Positions 12,301 to 56,400 of a DNA stretch of 64,000 bases are shown piece after piece; position 1 is the first letter of the stretch; every line of letters starts with the position of its first letter. The stretch lies in the NCBI GenBank assembly GCA_038373865.1, contig JAXGGA010005851.1, positions 1 through 64,000 on the forward strand. Direction: 5' to 3'. A model generated the notes under the pieces. That model made no database searches. It was not told where the DNA came from and saw only the letters and a program-made list of their open reading frames with translations. Position numbers and translations under genes: made by a program. Source of the DNA: Uloborus plumipes (lineage: Eukaryota > Arthropoda > Arachnida > Araneae > Uloboridae).

Positions 12301-13836
12301 GCACTGTACAGATTTATTTTTATTTCTAACTTATTACAGTTTCACAAAAATAAAGGGTTGTACTTATTATGTTATACACATAAAACTCTTTCCTTTCTTG
12401 AAAACATCAAATTTATGTGTAAACACGTATATGCAACAATTATTCCTTAAAAAATAAAACTTTTTTTCTGCCACTCTCCCAATATAAAAGTAATTTTGAT
12501 TTTGCATTGCAATGAATGCTGGCACCATTTTATTTAGTATGTATTCTAGCTGCTAACTTTCTAACCCATTGGCTTAATAACATTTTTTAAAAACTGGTTT
12601 CTGCCATCTAAAAGCTTTCCTACTTTAATTACATATTAATTGCACATCAAGATCAATATATTTCACTTTTGACAGGCACTAGAGTATTCGATAATTTATC
12701 TAAATAAACTTGCGTAAAAACTCTGTTAAAAGTAGACAATTTTTAACTGGCATATAATACTCTTCTATAAACAATTTCCCATGAAATAATCAACAAATGA
12801 AGTTTAATACAATTACACAGTATTCACAAGAAGAAAAACATTTCCTGTTTTCAATAATTTTGAGCACATAAAAACATTAATTGTGATTAAACAATTTTAT
12901 ACATATAGTTAATATATTTTCAATCTCTTTATGTAATTAACATTAACACATTAGGATTTTTAAATTCTACATTTAAAACACAATGGGTAAAAAATGAAAC
13001 AGAAAAAACATTATATACATTACTGTCACATGCAACATATTATTCATATTACTGAATGTGGTTAATAACTTTTTTGGAAAAACTTGCAAATGGAATGCAA
13101 TGTGCTCAGTTCTTTAGAAGCGCGGAAACTTCCTTTTAGTTTTTAGATTTGTAGCTTTTCATATGAAAAATCTTGCCCCCCAACCCCTCCACAAAAGATC
13201 TAAGGTGTGTGTGTGTGGAGGAAGGGGGAGGGTGTAAGTTTGTGCATGAAAGAATGAAATATACCAACTTAAAATCAATTTACCGATTTTACAAAAAGAG
13301 TAGATCAGGAAAAATTTAACTGTATTAGGTTCAAATATCAAGAATTTAGCACAAAGAAAATACTTAGAAAAAATACAAATTGCACATCATGTTTAAAAAG
13401 ACAGCTCTTGATCAAATTTGATTTCTTTTTAAAGAATTCATTTGAACATATTAAAAATACTTAATTTACAGTTTCAGATAAATTTACAGAAAAATTTCCT
13501 ATATAGTACAAGAGAATCAACATTTTTATAAGCCAATGGGTTTAACTTTCATTTACCATTCTGCACTGCAGTATATTTTCCAGTTCAGTTGGTGTCTCTT
13601 CTCTTATTTCAAGACTATTGCAAATGAAGCAAGTTCACTGGTGGATTTTGTGCGAATCAAAGTGCACTACTAACTTCCAAAGCATCAGAGTACATGTTCC
13701 TTAATGCATATGATGAAGGGAATAATCCTTATAATCCTTAGAGCTTTTCAGTTTTAGATAGTTACGTTGGCAAAAAGAGATCAACTCATAAGAATAAAGC
13801 TGATGCATAAAATTCTCCGACAAAAAATTAGAATAA
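12301..13836 (-). other. Probable Akt 3' untranslated region and flank
   Basis: Unique-looking AT-rich sequence directly downstream of the Akt stop codon on the - strand, without recognisable transposon ends. Several AATAAA-like hexamers occur on the - strand, so the true polyadenylation site cannot be fixed. A short GT-repeat lies at about 13206-13217. Confidence 0.4.
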
Positions 13837-44401
<30,565 letters not shown>

Positions 44402-44599
44402 AGTGGAGATTTTAGTAGACACAGTTTTTTTTTTTACAATATCTAAAGAGAAAGAGAGTAAAGTAATTTAATTAGAATAAAATGTAATACTTTGGAATAT
44501 ACAGAATGATACATAAAATAAACTAACTGTCTGAGTTTAAGATGCAGAGACTAGTTGTTCATGATATGGACTTGTCAGTCTGGAATCTCCAACAAGTGA

Positions 44600-44860
44600 G
44601 CTGAGCTTTCTCAGCCAGAGTAGCAAAAATTTGAGGTTTTAAATTTTGTTCACAGTCCTCGAGAACCACGGCGCGGGAATCTTTTCTGTTTCCTTTCTTC
44701 CCCCGCCCCCACCATTAATCTAGTAAAAATTATACCACTCCGAATTCGACCCGGGCCCCTAGTTTCCAACTAGACTGACATGGCCTGTCGTCAGCGCGGC
44801 ACAGATTAGTTCCTGAGGTTTCATCATTAATCTGTAACACAGAAAGCGAAAATCTAGCCG
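44600..44860 (-). repeat. Possible SINE-like repeat upstream of Akt
   Basis: The - strand has a tRNA-like stretch ending GGGCCCGGGTCGAATTCGG, similar to a degenerate B-box. At 44610-44655 the words GTAGCAAAAATTTGAGGTTT and TTGTTCACAG recur in altered form at 53420-53465. Element borders are unresolved. Confidence 0.4.
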
Positions 44861-45030
44861 TAAACAACATATTTGAAAGATGGAACCTTTTCTAGATTGC
44901 ACTCTTGAAAAGAACTGTTTCAAACGTAGTGCGCTTTGTGCATATTACGGCGACAACAAATGACCACACGCATATCTATTTAACACACAATTCGCACTGC
45001 AAAAGCAGTGCTGCATTTTAACGCGTCATC
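44861..45030 (-). promoter_or_regulatory. Candidate Akt 5' exon/promoter region
   Basis: A stretch with more CpG than its surroundings, upstream of the Akt coding start and outside recognised repeats. The first Akt coding exon begins at a splice acceptor, so a non-coding first exon should lie around here or further out. This is placement by inference only. Confidence 0.22.
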
Positions 45031-45309
45031 TAGTGATACTTTTTTAAATGAGTATCTTAATATAGCTTAACTCCTAACTGCTAAATTGCAACTAACTTTT
45101 AACAGAAGCAGCTTGTTTTATATATATCTTTTGCATTTTTTTTAAAAATTCTGTTGATATCATGATTTTTTCACCCATTTTTCTTTGGCTTAAATTGTTC
45201 TTTTTTAAAAACAATATGAATCATTCTTTTTTTGCGTACAAAAATCGTTTATAATGAATATTTGCTTGTTAATTGGTTTTTTCTAATAAAAATACTCTGA
45301 ACTTCATGC

Positions 45310-45427
45310 CTATCAAATTCATTCTTTTGAATTAAAAATCATGATTTAAATCAATGATTTTTTAAAAAAAATCAGTTGATTTAAATCACAATTTAAATAG
45401 TGTTGATTTAAATCGCTCAACCCTGGC
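45310..45427. mobile_element. hAT-type terminal fragment with TTGATTTAAATC repeats
   Basis: Repeated GATTTAAATC words run to an end reading GCTCAACCCTG, the inverse of a CAGGGTTGAGC terminus. The partner end was not found, so it is a fragment or a truncated copy. Confidence 0.5.
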
Positions 45428-47437
45428 CAATACACAAGCTGCCCCGTAAATACCTAAATACTTTCAATTTCAACTATATCTCTGTGTACAATATCTCACT
45501 GGTACACTACATTTATTTCAGCTAGTAGTATTTTGGTACCTTTTACTACAATAAGATATCTGCCTTCAGTTCTAGCAATTATTCCAGACTGATTAGCCCA
45601 TAATAAAGATGCAACTGTAATCTTTGGATGTCATAACCAGACTGTTGAAGTACATTTGTATTTCTGTCTTAGCCCCTGGCTTAAAAGGGGGGGGGGGGAT
45701 AACTGACTGACATAGATAATATACACACAGAGCAAACATGTCAGCTGAAAGCAAAGTTAGAAGGAGAATGCTAATCTTAGGAATTTTAGAGCTTTTAATC
45801 TAAAATGTTTATTCTAAAATTAACCCTTTATTCTGTGTCTCAAAATCAGTCCACCTATGTAGCCATGGCAGATGGGGGAGTCTAAGGAAAAAGGAGACTC
45901 CACAGCCCTGGCTATAGTGAACATTGTTGACTCTATATGTAAAATCCATTTCCATGCCAGGGATATTAGGTTTATAACTGGTTTTTGGAAAGAAATCTTT
46001 TGTTTTGCCCTCTCCTAACCAGCTACTTCTGCCAAGGCACACAGTATCAGTAGGTATGTCACTAAGAATTTATTTTTAAAATTTCATTTCAAATCTTGAT
46101 GCACTTTTCTCACTTTTAGCTATAAGTACTCTTCCTCCCCACCAGCACCTAGTTACGTTCAATAAATAGTAGTAATCATAAAAACATGATTACACAATAT
46201 TCCAAACTTGTATTCCTCTTTCTTTCTGAACTATATGATTCAAAAGGAAAGTGGACTTGAATGAGAGAGCTGCTGCTTGCTGCAACTGTCAAAAATCAAT
46301 TATAAGAGTTTAAAGATAATTTAATTAAAGAAAAACACTGCATACATGTCATGACCTTGAATTAGAAAAAAAATTCCACTATTAAGTGGTTAAAATTTTC
46401 CGAAAAGATTAGACAGCAACTCTAATTAGAAGATCAACACATTGCAAGAATTCAAAATAGATTGTTTAAATTAAATTATCATACTAAATCAAGACTTACA
46501 ATAATCAAGTATTCGTTCAATTTTAAGAAAAGCAAGCAAATTTCTAATATATTCAAAGCATTTGTTGAATATATGTGAAACAAACTAATTTGTAGATCTT
46601 ATACTATATATCAAATAAAACAGTCCTTTGGCCATTATGAATGTTCATAGCACAGTTCACAAATGTTAGTCAAGTGGATTGCAGCAAAGAACTTTTGAAA
46701 GTTAATACATTAGCTACCAAAGCTGGCAACTTTTTGCACAAAAGTATTACACATTTTGAAGTAAAATCAAAACTGATATACAATATGATAGTGCCGTATT
46801 TCCCAGCACATTTTGTTGTAAATACCCATTTTCACTATTAAAATTTTAGAAGTAGTAGTAGTCTCTTTGCGCAAAATAGCTGCTTGCAATGCAATGGATA
46901 CATTGCTGTTGCAGATTAATGATAAATTATATTCTTTCGTGTGTTAGGAAGACTAAAAATTATTTTTTAGACAAAGTGTCTAAGATAAAAGTATTTCTCA
47001 AGAATATTATTCAATGCACGTTGCTCTACGGTAGTTGCTAAGCAAAAATAATGATTTTTGCTTTATGAATCAATTCCTAGCTAAACTTTAAATATAAATA
47101 TATTTTTATGAATAATATTTAACAGCTCAAAGGATAGCAATTTATTTCTAAAGATTTGAAATCTTTTAAAGCCTCTAGTAAATAAATATGCCGGTTTATC
47201 TACGACCGTGTTTGTATAAAAGTGTTTATTTAGCCGGCTACTGGCAAGTCATGAGACTCAACATGGTACTTAAATCAGCTAATCATTTTTCAAAATGAGG
47301 TGTTACTGCCAATGAGAGGCTGCCAAGAGACAGCTTAGTAAGTTAAGTCTGCCGGTACGGCTGTTAAATAGAACCAAGTGACTTGTGTTATCAACATTCA
47401 AAAGATAGTAAACAATATTAAGAAGACAAGTATTAAA
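45428..47437. other. Upstream region of KDSR
   Basis: No protein-coding exon recognised. A G-run at 45688-45700 lies in a piece resembling the repeat near 40490-40530. The last 250 bp before the KDSR start (47190-47437) are less AT-biased, with GCCGG motifs, and may hold the promoter and 5' untranslated region. Confidence 0.35.
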
Positions 47438-50400
47438 ATGATGTTAATTTTCATTTTTGTGTTTTTTTCTACAATATTTTATTTATTTTTAAGGGAAAAA
47501 AGAACACGGAATTTGGAAAACGAACACTATTTGGTATTTTAACATTCTATTAATAATTAAATAATTGTTTTTGTCGTCAAATAAGTGGTTCACGTTTCTG
47601 ATTTGCGTGAAATAGCTATATTTTCAAGAATTTGTTGCTCTAAAACAACCATGAATATTTTGCTTTTATTTCTAACAAATATAACGCTCAGAAAACATAC
47701 ACGTTTTAAATAAATCAAATGCCTCTTTTTACTTTTCATTGCATTCGATAAAACTCTTAGATCATACTCTAGTTAACCGATAATAATTCGATCAAATTTG
47801 GACAGAATTTGACCATTTTACAAAAATTTAAACCGTCCCTTTCATTTTGAAAAGGGGGGGGGGAGGAGTTATTTTCATAGTTTGATTTTGATTGGAAAGA
47901 AAGATTTATTTTAAATAAATAAAGAGGGGGAGTCAGAACTTTTTTTAAATCATTACAAATTGGTAATTTTTCTTAATTTCTTTGCTTATTTTCATATTTT
48001 TAGTTCCAAAATAGATGCATTCAGTTTTTATATTCAAAACCTTAAATTAATGAAAATATATTTAGTTTACCAATTAAGAATTTGAAACCCTTCCCCTTCC
48101 TTTATTTTTAAATTTTTGTATATTCTGCACAGTCACACATACAAAAAGAAAAAGAGAAAGCAACTAGAATTCTTAGCAAGTTGGGTATAAAATATGAAGA
48201 AAATTGTTTAAGAATAAAATAATTCTAGGGTATGAAAAAATTATTATGAAATAATTGTTGTGGGGTGCTATAAAACTTTTATGCTTTTAACTTTCAATCA
48301 TCAAAATTGTTTGTAAAAGTTTCTCTTCTACAAAGTAATCAAAGAAAGTTAGATCCATGTAAACTTTGTGTTTTAAAATTTGACAGATTGTTAACGATGT
48401 TAAGAGAATTTATATTTTTGTTTTCTTTAGAAAACCTTTTGAAATTTTTAATCTAAAATCGTCATAATAGTTCTGAAACCAACTCCAATGCTGATTACCT
48501 AATATTAGATAAATTTCAAAGTAAAGAAGGTTTTAATGATAGTCATTCATTGATAGCTTATGTTGATCTAAAGAATTGACCTATCTATATTTAGAGGGAA
48601 GCTCAAGCCTCCCACTGTCCCCCTTAGTGGGACCCATGCTCACTTTCAACAAACATTTCTTTTCCATAATGCCTGATACATTTTATAAAGGATAGTTTAC
48701 ACTTAAGAGTTATGCTTTTTTCTCCAAAAACATATTCCCCTTCCTTTATCTATTTTGATTGTTTTCAGTTTAATTAAAAATCTCTACTTATAATTTCAAG
48801 GTGTGCATTTTTTTTTCATTTTATAATAGGATAGTTTATTATTTTTTTTAACCTTTAAGCATTATTTTCAGATCAAATCAGTAAATGGGATTCAATTGGT
48901 ATTAAATTTAATTTTTAGTAACTACAGTAAAAGCTTATGTATCCGGCATTCAAGTAACCGGAAAATTTAATCGGAGGTTCTAAATTTTAAAATTTGACAA
49001 AAAACTTAATTTTCCGACTTTGAACCTCCTTTTTTCACTAAATTGCTAGAGTTATGAACCTCTTATGTCAGGACTTAGTTTATTAGAATTATTTTAAATT
49101 CCACTACTCAGACTTACATGAAAAAAATGTACTATTTGAGTGAAAACACACTGTCAGCCAACAAATTATCTTCTTTAACTTTTAAAATTTTTCATCTTGT
49201 TGGGAAAATTAAAAGTAGCATGCAGAGCTTTTTTTCTATGGATAGTGGCACGCTTCCCAAAAAGGTTAGCCATCCCTAATATAGAGAAGTAAAAATATTT
49301 TATCTACAGACTCATTATATTTAGCTGTATGTTTTGTGTTTAGGTTAGTAGCACTGCTTTTAAATAGAGCCTGAAGTGTAAATATGTGGAGGAAGGATTT
49401 GCTTTCATGTTATATGTGTATGCATTGTGAGAAAAATACATTAACCTTGAGTTTTATGTTCTAAAGTAAAACATTATATAGTTGTTTGGTCACTATTGAG
49501 AATAACATACATTTAAAATTTTTTTTTACAATTTCAGATTACTGGAGGTTCTAGTGGAATAGGATTTGCTTTAGCAACTGTAGCTGTACGGCTAGGATGC
49601 AGTGTCACTATAATTGCAAGGTCAAAGGTATTTTTTAGAAGAAGAGACTTACTTCCTATGTTTGCAATATAATTTGTAAGCTGCTAATTTGAATGAGGGG
49701 GAGAAGACAAAAGTTGGTGCATGTGTTTTGTTCATTTTAAGGTGACTCAGCTTAATTTAAAAGCTCAGACTCATTTGAAAAAGTCTAACTGTCATTCCTG
49801 TAAACTAATAGATGTGTCTGTTTCTGCCTGTCATCTAGATGTTAATTTTTTCCTCTCCTGAATGGTCAGACAATATTATAGATTTTTCTCTTTTTATGTC
49901 CCCTTCTCCCAGGGTTGGCAAAGGTGGGCCCAGCCCAGAAAAACCCGCCCGGGTTTTTCTGGGCGGGTCCACCAACAAAAACCCACCCGGGTTTTTGTCA
50001 AAAGTGGGTTTTTGTTAATTTCTAAGTTATTAACAAATATAGTCAATAATAATATCGCATCTAAATTATACATAAAAAATAAGTAAGAAATCAGGTTCAT
50101 TTGAGATTATTTTTCTTAGAGTAATTATTTATTTTATAAAATAATTATTATTTCTTCAATTTTCAAGTCGTCGTCCAGAAAATTTTTCTAGCTATGATAC
50201 TACTTTTTGTTGCAAAATACTTATTATTATTTATTTATTTTTTCACACCAAATTTCAAATTTTAAAATAAATTGAAAATGAACCATTGATAAACTTCTTG
50301 TAGAAGGAAAAAATTGCTTAGTTAATGTTTTATGATAATTTTGATTCAACACAAAATTTAATAAATTACTTTTAATTTGTAGTTCTCGAAATTGAAATTT

Positions 50401-53400
50401 TTGTATGGAATAGTTGCTACTGTAATTTTTGCTTTTATCCTGGAGCAAGAAAAATAAAGTTTTGCTCTTTATTTCTTCTAACCCTATTGCATTTAGTATA
50501 TGATGATTTTCAAGTGCTATATTATAGAGGTACCATACCACTGACTTGAAGCACTAAACCATTTCTTTGATTTAAAAAAAAAACAAAGAAAATGCGTCCC
50601 CATGCAATTTATTACTACTAAAATATTATGACAAGCATTTATTAATAAATTTATAATTCTTGCAAAGTTCTAATGTTAACCTAGTTTTTTCTAAAGATTA
50701 GTTCAAAAAAAAAAATTGATTAAGAGTCCCCCCTCCCCCATCTGAAATTTATCAGTTTTGGTTTTGAAAATAGGAGGGGGGTAGACACTTCCCTTATCTC
50801 AGGCACACACCTATCATTGAGATATGCCTTATAAAAAACATGCAAATGACATGACTAGACATGAAGCAGGCTACTTAAATTGATACCATTAAAAAATTAA
50901 AACCATTTGCACTTGTTTATTAATAGAAATAATCATCTTCTCTCATTAAGATTTAAAAACTTTCGCACCCTAAATATTCCCCTATTTGTAGGAAAGCCCA
51001 TTTGCAACAGTTCTTCTATTTTGTAAGAAACAAATGATAAATGTTTATAGCTGAAACCATTGTCCAAAGCTTATTAAATATTACAATTCGGTTGATGATA
51101 TTATTAATTGATATTGTTAATAATATTAATTACACTGGTCGACAGTGGTTCACTAACAACAACCAAATTATTATTTTTATTACGTATTCATATAGTTATT
51201 TAAATACCTGCAAGTAAAAAAGTCCCACCACGTCTCAATTTTCCGTAATAAAAAAAATAATTTTTTACTATTTTTTATGATTTTCGCACCAAAAGCCTAT
51301 TTTTGGAGGGAAAAGGAGCAAAATATTGAATCCTAAATTTTTTTGGAGGTGAAGGGAGACTCAAACTCCGAAATCATGACCACCGATAACAAAAAGGGGG
51401 GACGAGGGGAGTGTATCCCCTCAAAATATGCAAAAAATCATGAAAAAGTATCTTTTTATTCTGGTTTCTTTAATATGACGTTTTAAATTTTTTTTCTGGT
51501 GTAAAATCAGAGTATAAGACCCCCTTCTATTATTCCTATGCCCAAAAAAATTTTCGCGCTGTAAAATAAAATTAAAAAAAAACGATCTTAAGACTGACAC
51601 ACGCTTCATCAGTATCACGCATCACGCAGTATCAGAGGGGGCGGGGGGGGGGGCTTTCGGCAAAAAGTGGAGAGTGATGGAGAGGAAAGGGGCTATATTT
51701 GGATTTTGGAGATAATTTTACATAAGAACCAGAAAGAATACGCAACCTTTCTGAAGACCTGCGATGTGTCTCGTATTTAGCGTGCGACAGTCATAAAATC
51801 GGTTTTTAATTTTTTTTATTTTTTACAGCGCGAAAATTTTTTCGGACGTAGGAATCATAGGAGGGGGTCCTATCCTCTGATTTTACATCGAATTTTTTTT
51901 TTAAAACGTCATTTAAAAAAAACAAGAATTAAAAGATCATTTTTGTTGATTTTTTGCTCATTTTTAGGGGGTACACCCCCCTAAGAACCCCTTCTTTGCT
52001 ATTAGTGGTCATGATTTTAAACTTTAAGTCTCTCTTGAAACTTCAAAAAAAGTTTGGAGTTAATATTATGATTCTTTCGTCTTGAAAAATGGTGTGTTTT
52101 ATCTGTTTTTTCAGTTATGTTCAGTACTTTTTAGAAATTCATAACAAAAAAACTGTACGTGCTGCAGCTTTTTTACTATTATTTTTGAATTCTACACTGC
52201 AAAATTAGTTAAAAACAGTTAATTTCATCTTTGTTAGGGAAAAAAAGTGAAAATTTGTCGACTAGTGTTATTAATCCATTGACATTGATTAAATGCGATT
52301 CAGAACTTTAACTTAATGAATATATTTTTATATGAATGAATGCATACATTATATATCAATACCCGCATAAGAAATAAAATTTAACATACAAAAACCCAGA
52401 AAAACCCGCAAATACCCAGAAAAACCCACAAATACCCAGAAAAACCCACAAAAACCCGGGTGGGTTGAGTTTTTGTAGAAAAACCCGGGTTTTTGCCAAC
52501 CCTGCCTTCTCCCAGTGGTGACTCATGACTTGAATTTATGGGGGTGCTCCAACCTTCAAATATTAAACATGCAAAAATTATGGCTAGAAATATAGTTTTT
52601 TTTGCATAACATGAAAATACTCCTTGATGTATTTAGAGAAGTAGAAATGCAAAATGAATAAAGACCATAGCAGTGATTTTTCGGGGTATTTTCCATTTTT
52701 CAAAAATATTTTTTTCTGAACATGGAGTTAATGAGCACAGTTGAAAACAGGGGGGAATTACTTTTTTTCTTAATTTTGACTTATTTTCTTTATTTAAAAA
52801 AATAAGTGTAAAAGACGCTCAGTTGCTGTTCCTTTTTCGTTGCTGGCGTCACAAGGGTACAAAACGCTCCAAGCAAAAGGCACTTTATAGCAAGGGTGCA
52901 TCCAGAAAGTTTTCAAAGGAGGGGCGATTGATCTCTGTAACTTTTTATGTATACTGGTACTTGTTTAAAAATATTGATCTCAAAAGTTTCGAACTTCAGT
53001 TCTGAAGTCCGAGGGAGAGCCTCAAAATTCCTTCCTCTAACTTCATTAAAACTTGCACAAAATTGCATTTTTAGAACTTCAGTATCAAAAAATTACCGGT
53101 GAAAATTTCCCCAAGGGAGAAGCGATCGCCCCCATTGCACCTCCCTTGTATCCGCCCCTGCTTTATAGACCAGTCAGCATTTTGAATCAGATTTTTCATT
53201 GTTGCACAGCTGGGGTTACCAGAGTTCCAAAATGGCTAATGCCTGGCTTTATGCAAAAGTTTCTACATTTGAGATTTCATATGAGATCTCGCTTTGTTTT
53301 AGAAACTGGACAAAAAAATAAAATAAAGAAATAATTAATTTTGTATTGTTGCTTATTCATGGCAGAGATATTTTAATATCCGGGAAAGGTCAGACTCTTG

Positions 53401-56400
53401 TTTTTTTTTTTCTTAGTCAGAGCTGCAAAAATTGGAGGTTTTGAATTTCGCTCACAGCCACGGAACCAGGGCTGTCAAGAGCCTAGGCTGGTCATAACAT
53501 TAATTTTACATGAGTTAACAAACGTTTGAGAAAAGTAGAAATTATAAAAAATAATCTTGAAATTTACATTAAAAATGCCACATAAGAACTAACTCATGGC
53601 TGTAAGCAATTTCCTGGGGTTTATGACAGATTACTTCCTCCAAAAAAAAAAAAAAGATGGGTTTTTGGGTTTGACTTACCAGAAAAGTAAGCATGGAAAA
53701 AAGAGTTTTATGTTGAAAATAATGTACCACTGTATCAAACCAAGCTGGAGTCGAACATTGATTCGCTTTGTAAACAAAACAAAACAAGTTCAGCATTTTC
53801 ATTAATTATTTCCTGGGTTTTTTTAGGTCAAAGGACACTTTAACCTAGTGAATTTTTGAAATATGGATGAAATTTCTATCTAAACTAGATTAATATTCCT
53901 GTCTAATTTTGCTTAAAGTTGAAATTAGCAATGCTTCAGTTTTAAATATTTCCTCTTTAATACACAATTCTTGTATTCTATCATGCAAAGTGTAAGATTT
54001 AAAAAAAAAAAAAAAAAATGATCTTTATGAGAAAGTCTACGTCAACATTTGTTTTTGTGCAAAATCCAAAACTATTTCATGAATGGCTACTTTTGAGAAC
54101 TATATATTTAATTGTAATGATATTTATGTTTGCATCATTTAAAGATTGTCTGTGGAAACTTTATTTCTGAAGTGTATCGGACAAGTCAGTCCCCTCAAAG
54201 AATGCTTTTTTTTAGTAATTCTTTGTTTTTTTAAATAAATTATAATCTTTAAAAAAAAGTTGAAATAATGTAAAATTTGGAAAGTTTTATTCAAAAATAT
54301 TTTATTTATTTATTTATTTATTTTAAATTTTTTGCAGGCAAAGCTGGAAAAGGCTAAAGAGTCATTACTTTTAGAATTAAAGAATGATAAGCAAGTATGT
54401 ATTTGATAAGATATATGCACTGCTCGACATTGAAAATGCAACATCAAGAGGGAGTGGTCGGAAAGCGATGAAATTTGGTGCCAAATCAGAGACAGCAAGG
54501 AACCACGGGCGTCGTTGGCGGGGGGGGGGGGGGATGTCCCCACCAATATTTTGAACTTGTCAGAAGTCCCCCAGAATATTTTAAAATAATAATTTTGGAA
54601 AAAAAAAATCGGGACTTTCATTTCTAAATCTAAATAAAATTATAACTCCAATCTTTACTAAAATAACGAAACCTTCCGGATCTACTTGAAAAACCATCTG
54701 AGTTATTGAGTCTTATGGTGCTTTTAGTATCGTTTGGATCATTTTTTTCCTACAAAACCCATCACTATGTAGTTAGATCAAATTCCTCCACTTAACAATA
54801 GAAAATTTCCCTTTCCATACCCCACTCCATCACTCTCCGCTGGGACAGGGACAGCAGAAGTAATAAATAAATCTTAGAGGGGGTTTCTTGTGTTTTCCTT
54901 GGTTAGGTCACTTGATCCTTGAAGGGTTTGGACAACACAAAATTCTTCGAAACTGATGCTTTTTTAAAATCTCTGATAAGGATCGCGGGCTGAGGGGGAG
55001 GGTGGTTTTATGGTCTGCTCTGCCTCGTTTTCTCACGCCAGCTGTACAGCTGTGTTTTCTTTCTTCGTTTTTTTTTTTGGTAAGATCCCCACTACTGACC
55101 AGAATGGACCAGATAGTTTCATTAACGTCACTCGCTCCTGGAACTGATTCCCGAATGTTCGTTTGCTCTATGTATAGTTCAATCAACGACGTTTTCTTTT
55201 GAGATAAGTTTAATATGTTTTTATTATTATTTATTTTTTAGAATTATACTGCATTCATGATATTACATAATAAGTCTAAAAATAGTATCAAACGCTCAAA
55301 CGTAGGAAGGTACAAATGAGAAGTTTTGGAAAGAAAAATTACTGTTCTAACTTCTTTGTACAATATTTTTATTACAGAGAAAAGAAATGTATGTAAATTC
55401 ATTGCGAATTGAAAATGAAGATTTTGTTTCTGATAGTGACGGTTCGCGGCTTGTTTTTTTTTTCTTCGTTTATTTATTTAGTTTTTTAAAATCATCGCCG
55501 CAGTTGCTGTTATTCTGTAGGATTTGATTTTTTTCGCGCTTTCTTTATTTATCAGTTACTTTTCATGTGCTATTTTTGACATACTTCATTTTAATTGTCA
55601 TTAGTTCAAGCAATTAGCATTCAACACAACTCCATTGTTTATTACCTTCTTCTTTTTACTTAAAAATTACATGCCCAAAAATTCTTTTAAGTGATGAAAT
55701 AATAAGGCTTGTTTAGTTGAGTATTATTCAGATAACTAAATTCATTTAAAAAAGTTGGAACCGACAAAATATTTTATTGCTGCATTTCTATGAAAATTTG
55801 TAAAAAGGACTGAATTATCATAAAAAAAGCAAGTTATTTATCTTCCTTACAAATTATTTTAAATTGAAATTTTCAAACCTAATTTTCAGCTGAGAAATAT
55901 AAATTTCAAAATGGAACTTTCAAAATTAAGTGAAAGTATCATGCTCAGCACAGGCACAATTGAAGCAAAACAAATGCTTGTAATGGAGGAGAGGGTAAGA
56001 AGCAATAATAAAAATCAATTAAATTAAAAATTAATAATATTAGAAATATTTCTCAGGAGGGGTATCTCGGGTAACGGATAAAAGAATTCCCCGCTTATAC
56101 GAATAAAACATCCCGGAACACATGCCATAGACTAAATGTTAAAGATCCCCGCTTAATCGAATACCCCAAATAATTGAATTATATTTCTTAGAACCGATAG
56201 TTCGTTTAAGCGCGGCCGATAGTACTTATATATTCATTATCCAGAAATATAAAACAAAATGTTATTATTTTTGAATTGCAGTTTACAATAATTTCTTATA
56301 TTTCTTCTGTATTTTAATGTTTTTTTACTTGTTCTTTTGAAAATTTCCTTTAATTTCTACAAATAAAGCTTATTTTACTCAATGCTTTTTCAGAAAGTGC

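Noticed and set aside
54908..55202. Overlapping opposite-strand frames in KDSR intron 3
   Set aside because: Mirror images of the same open stretch with no known domain; not supportable as an exon.
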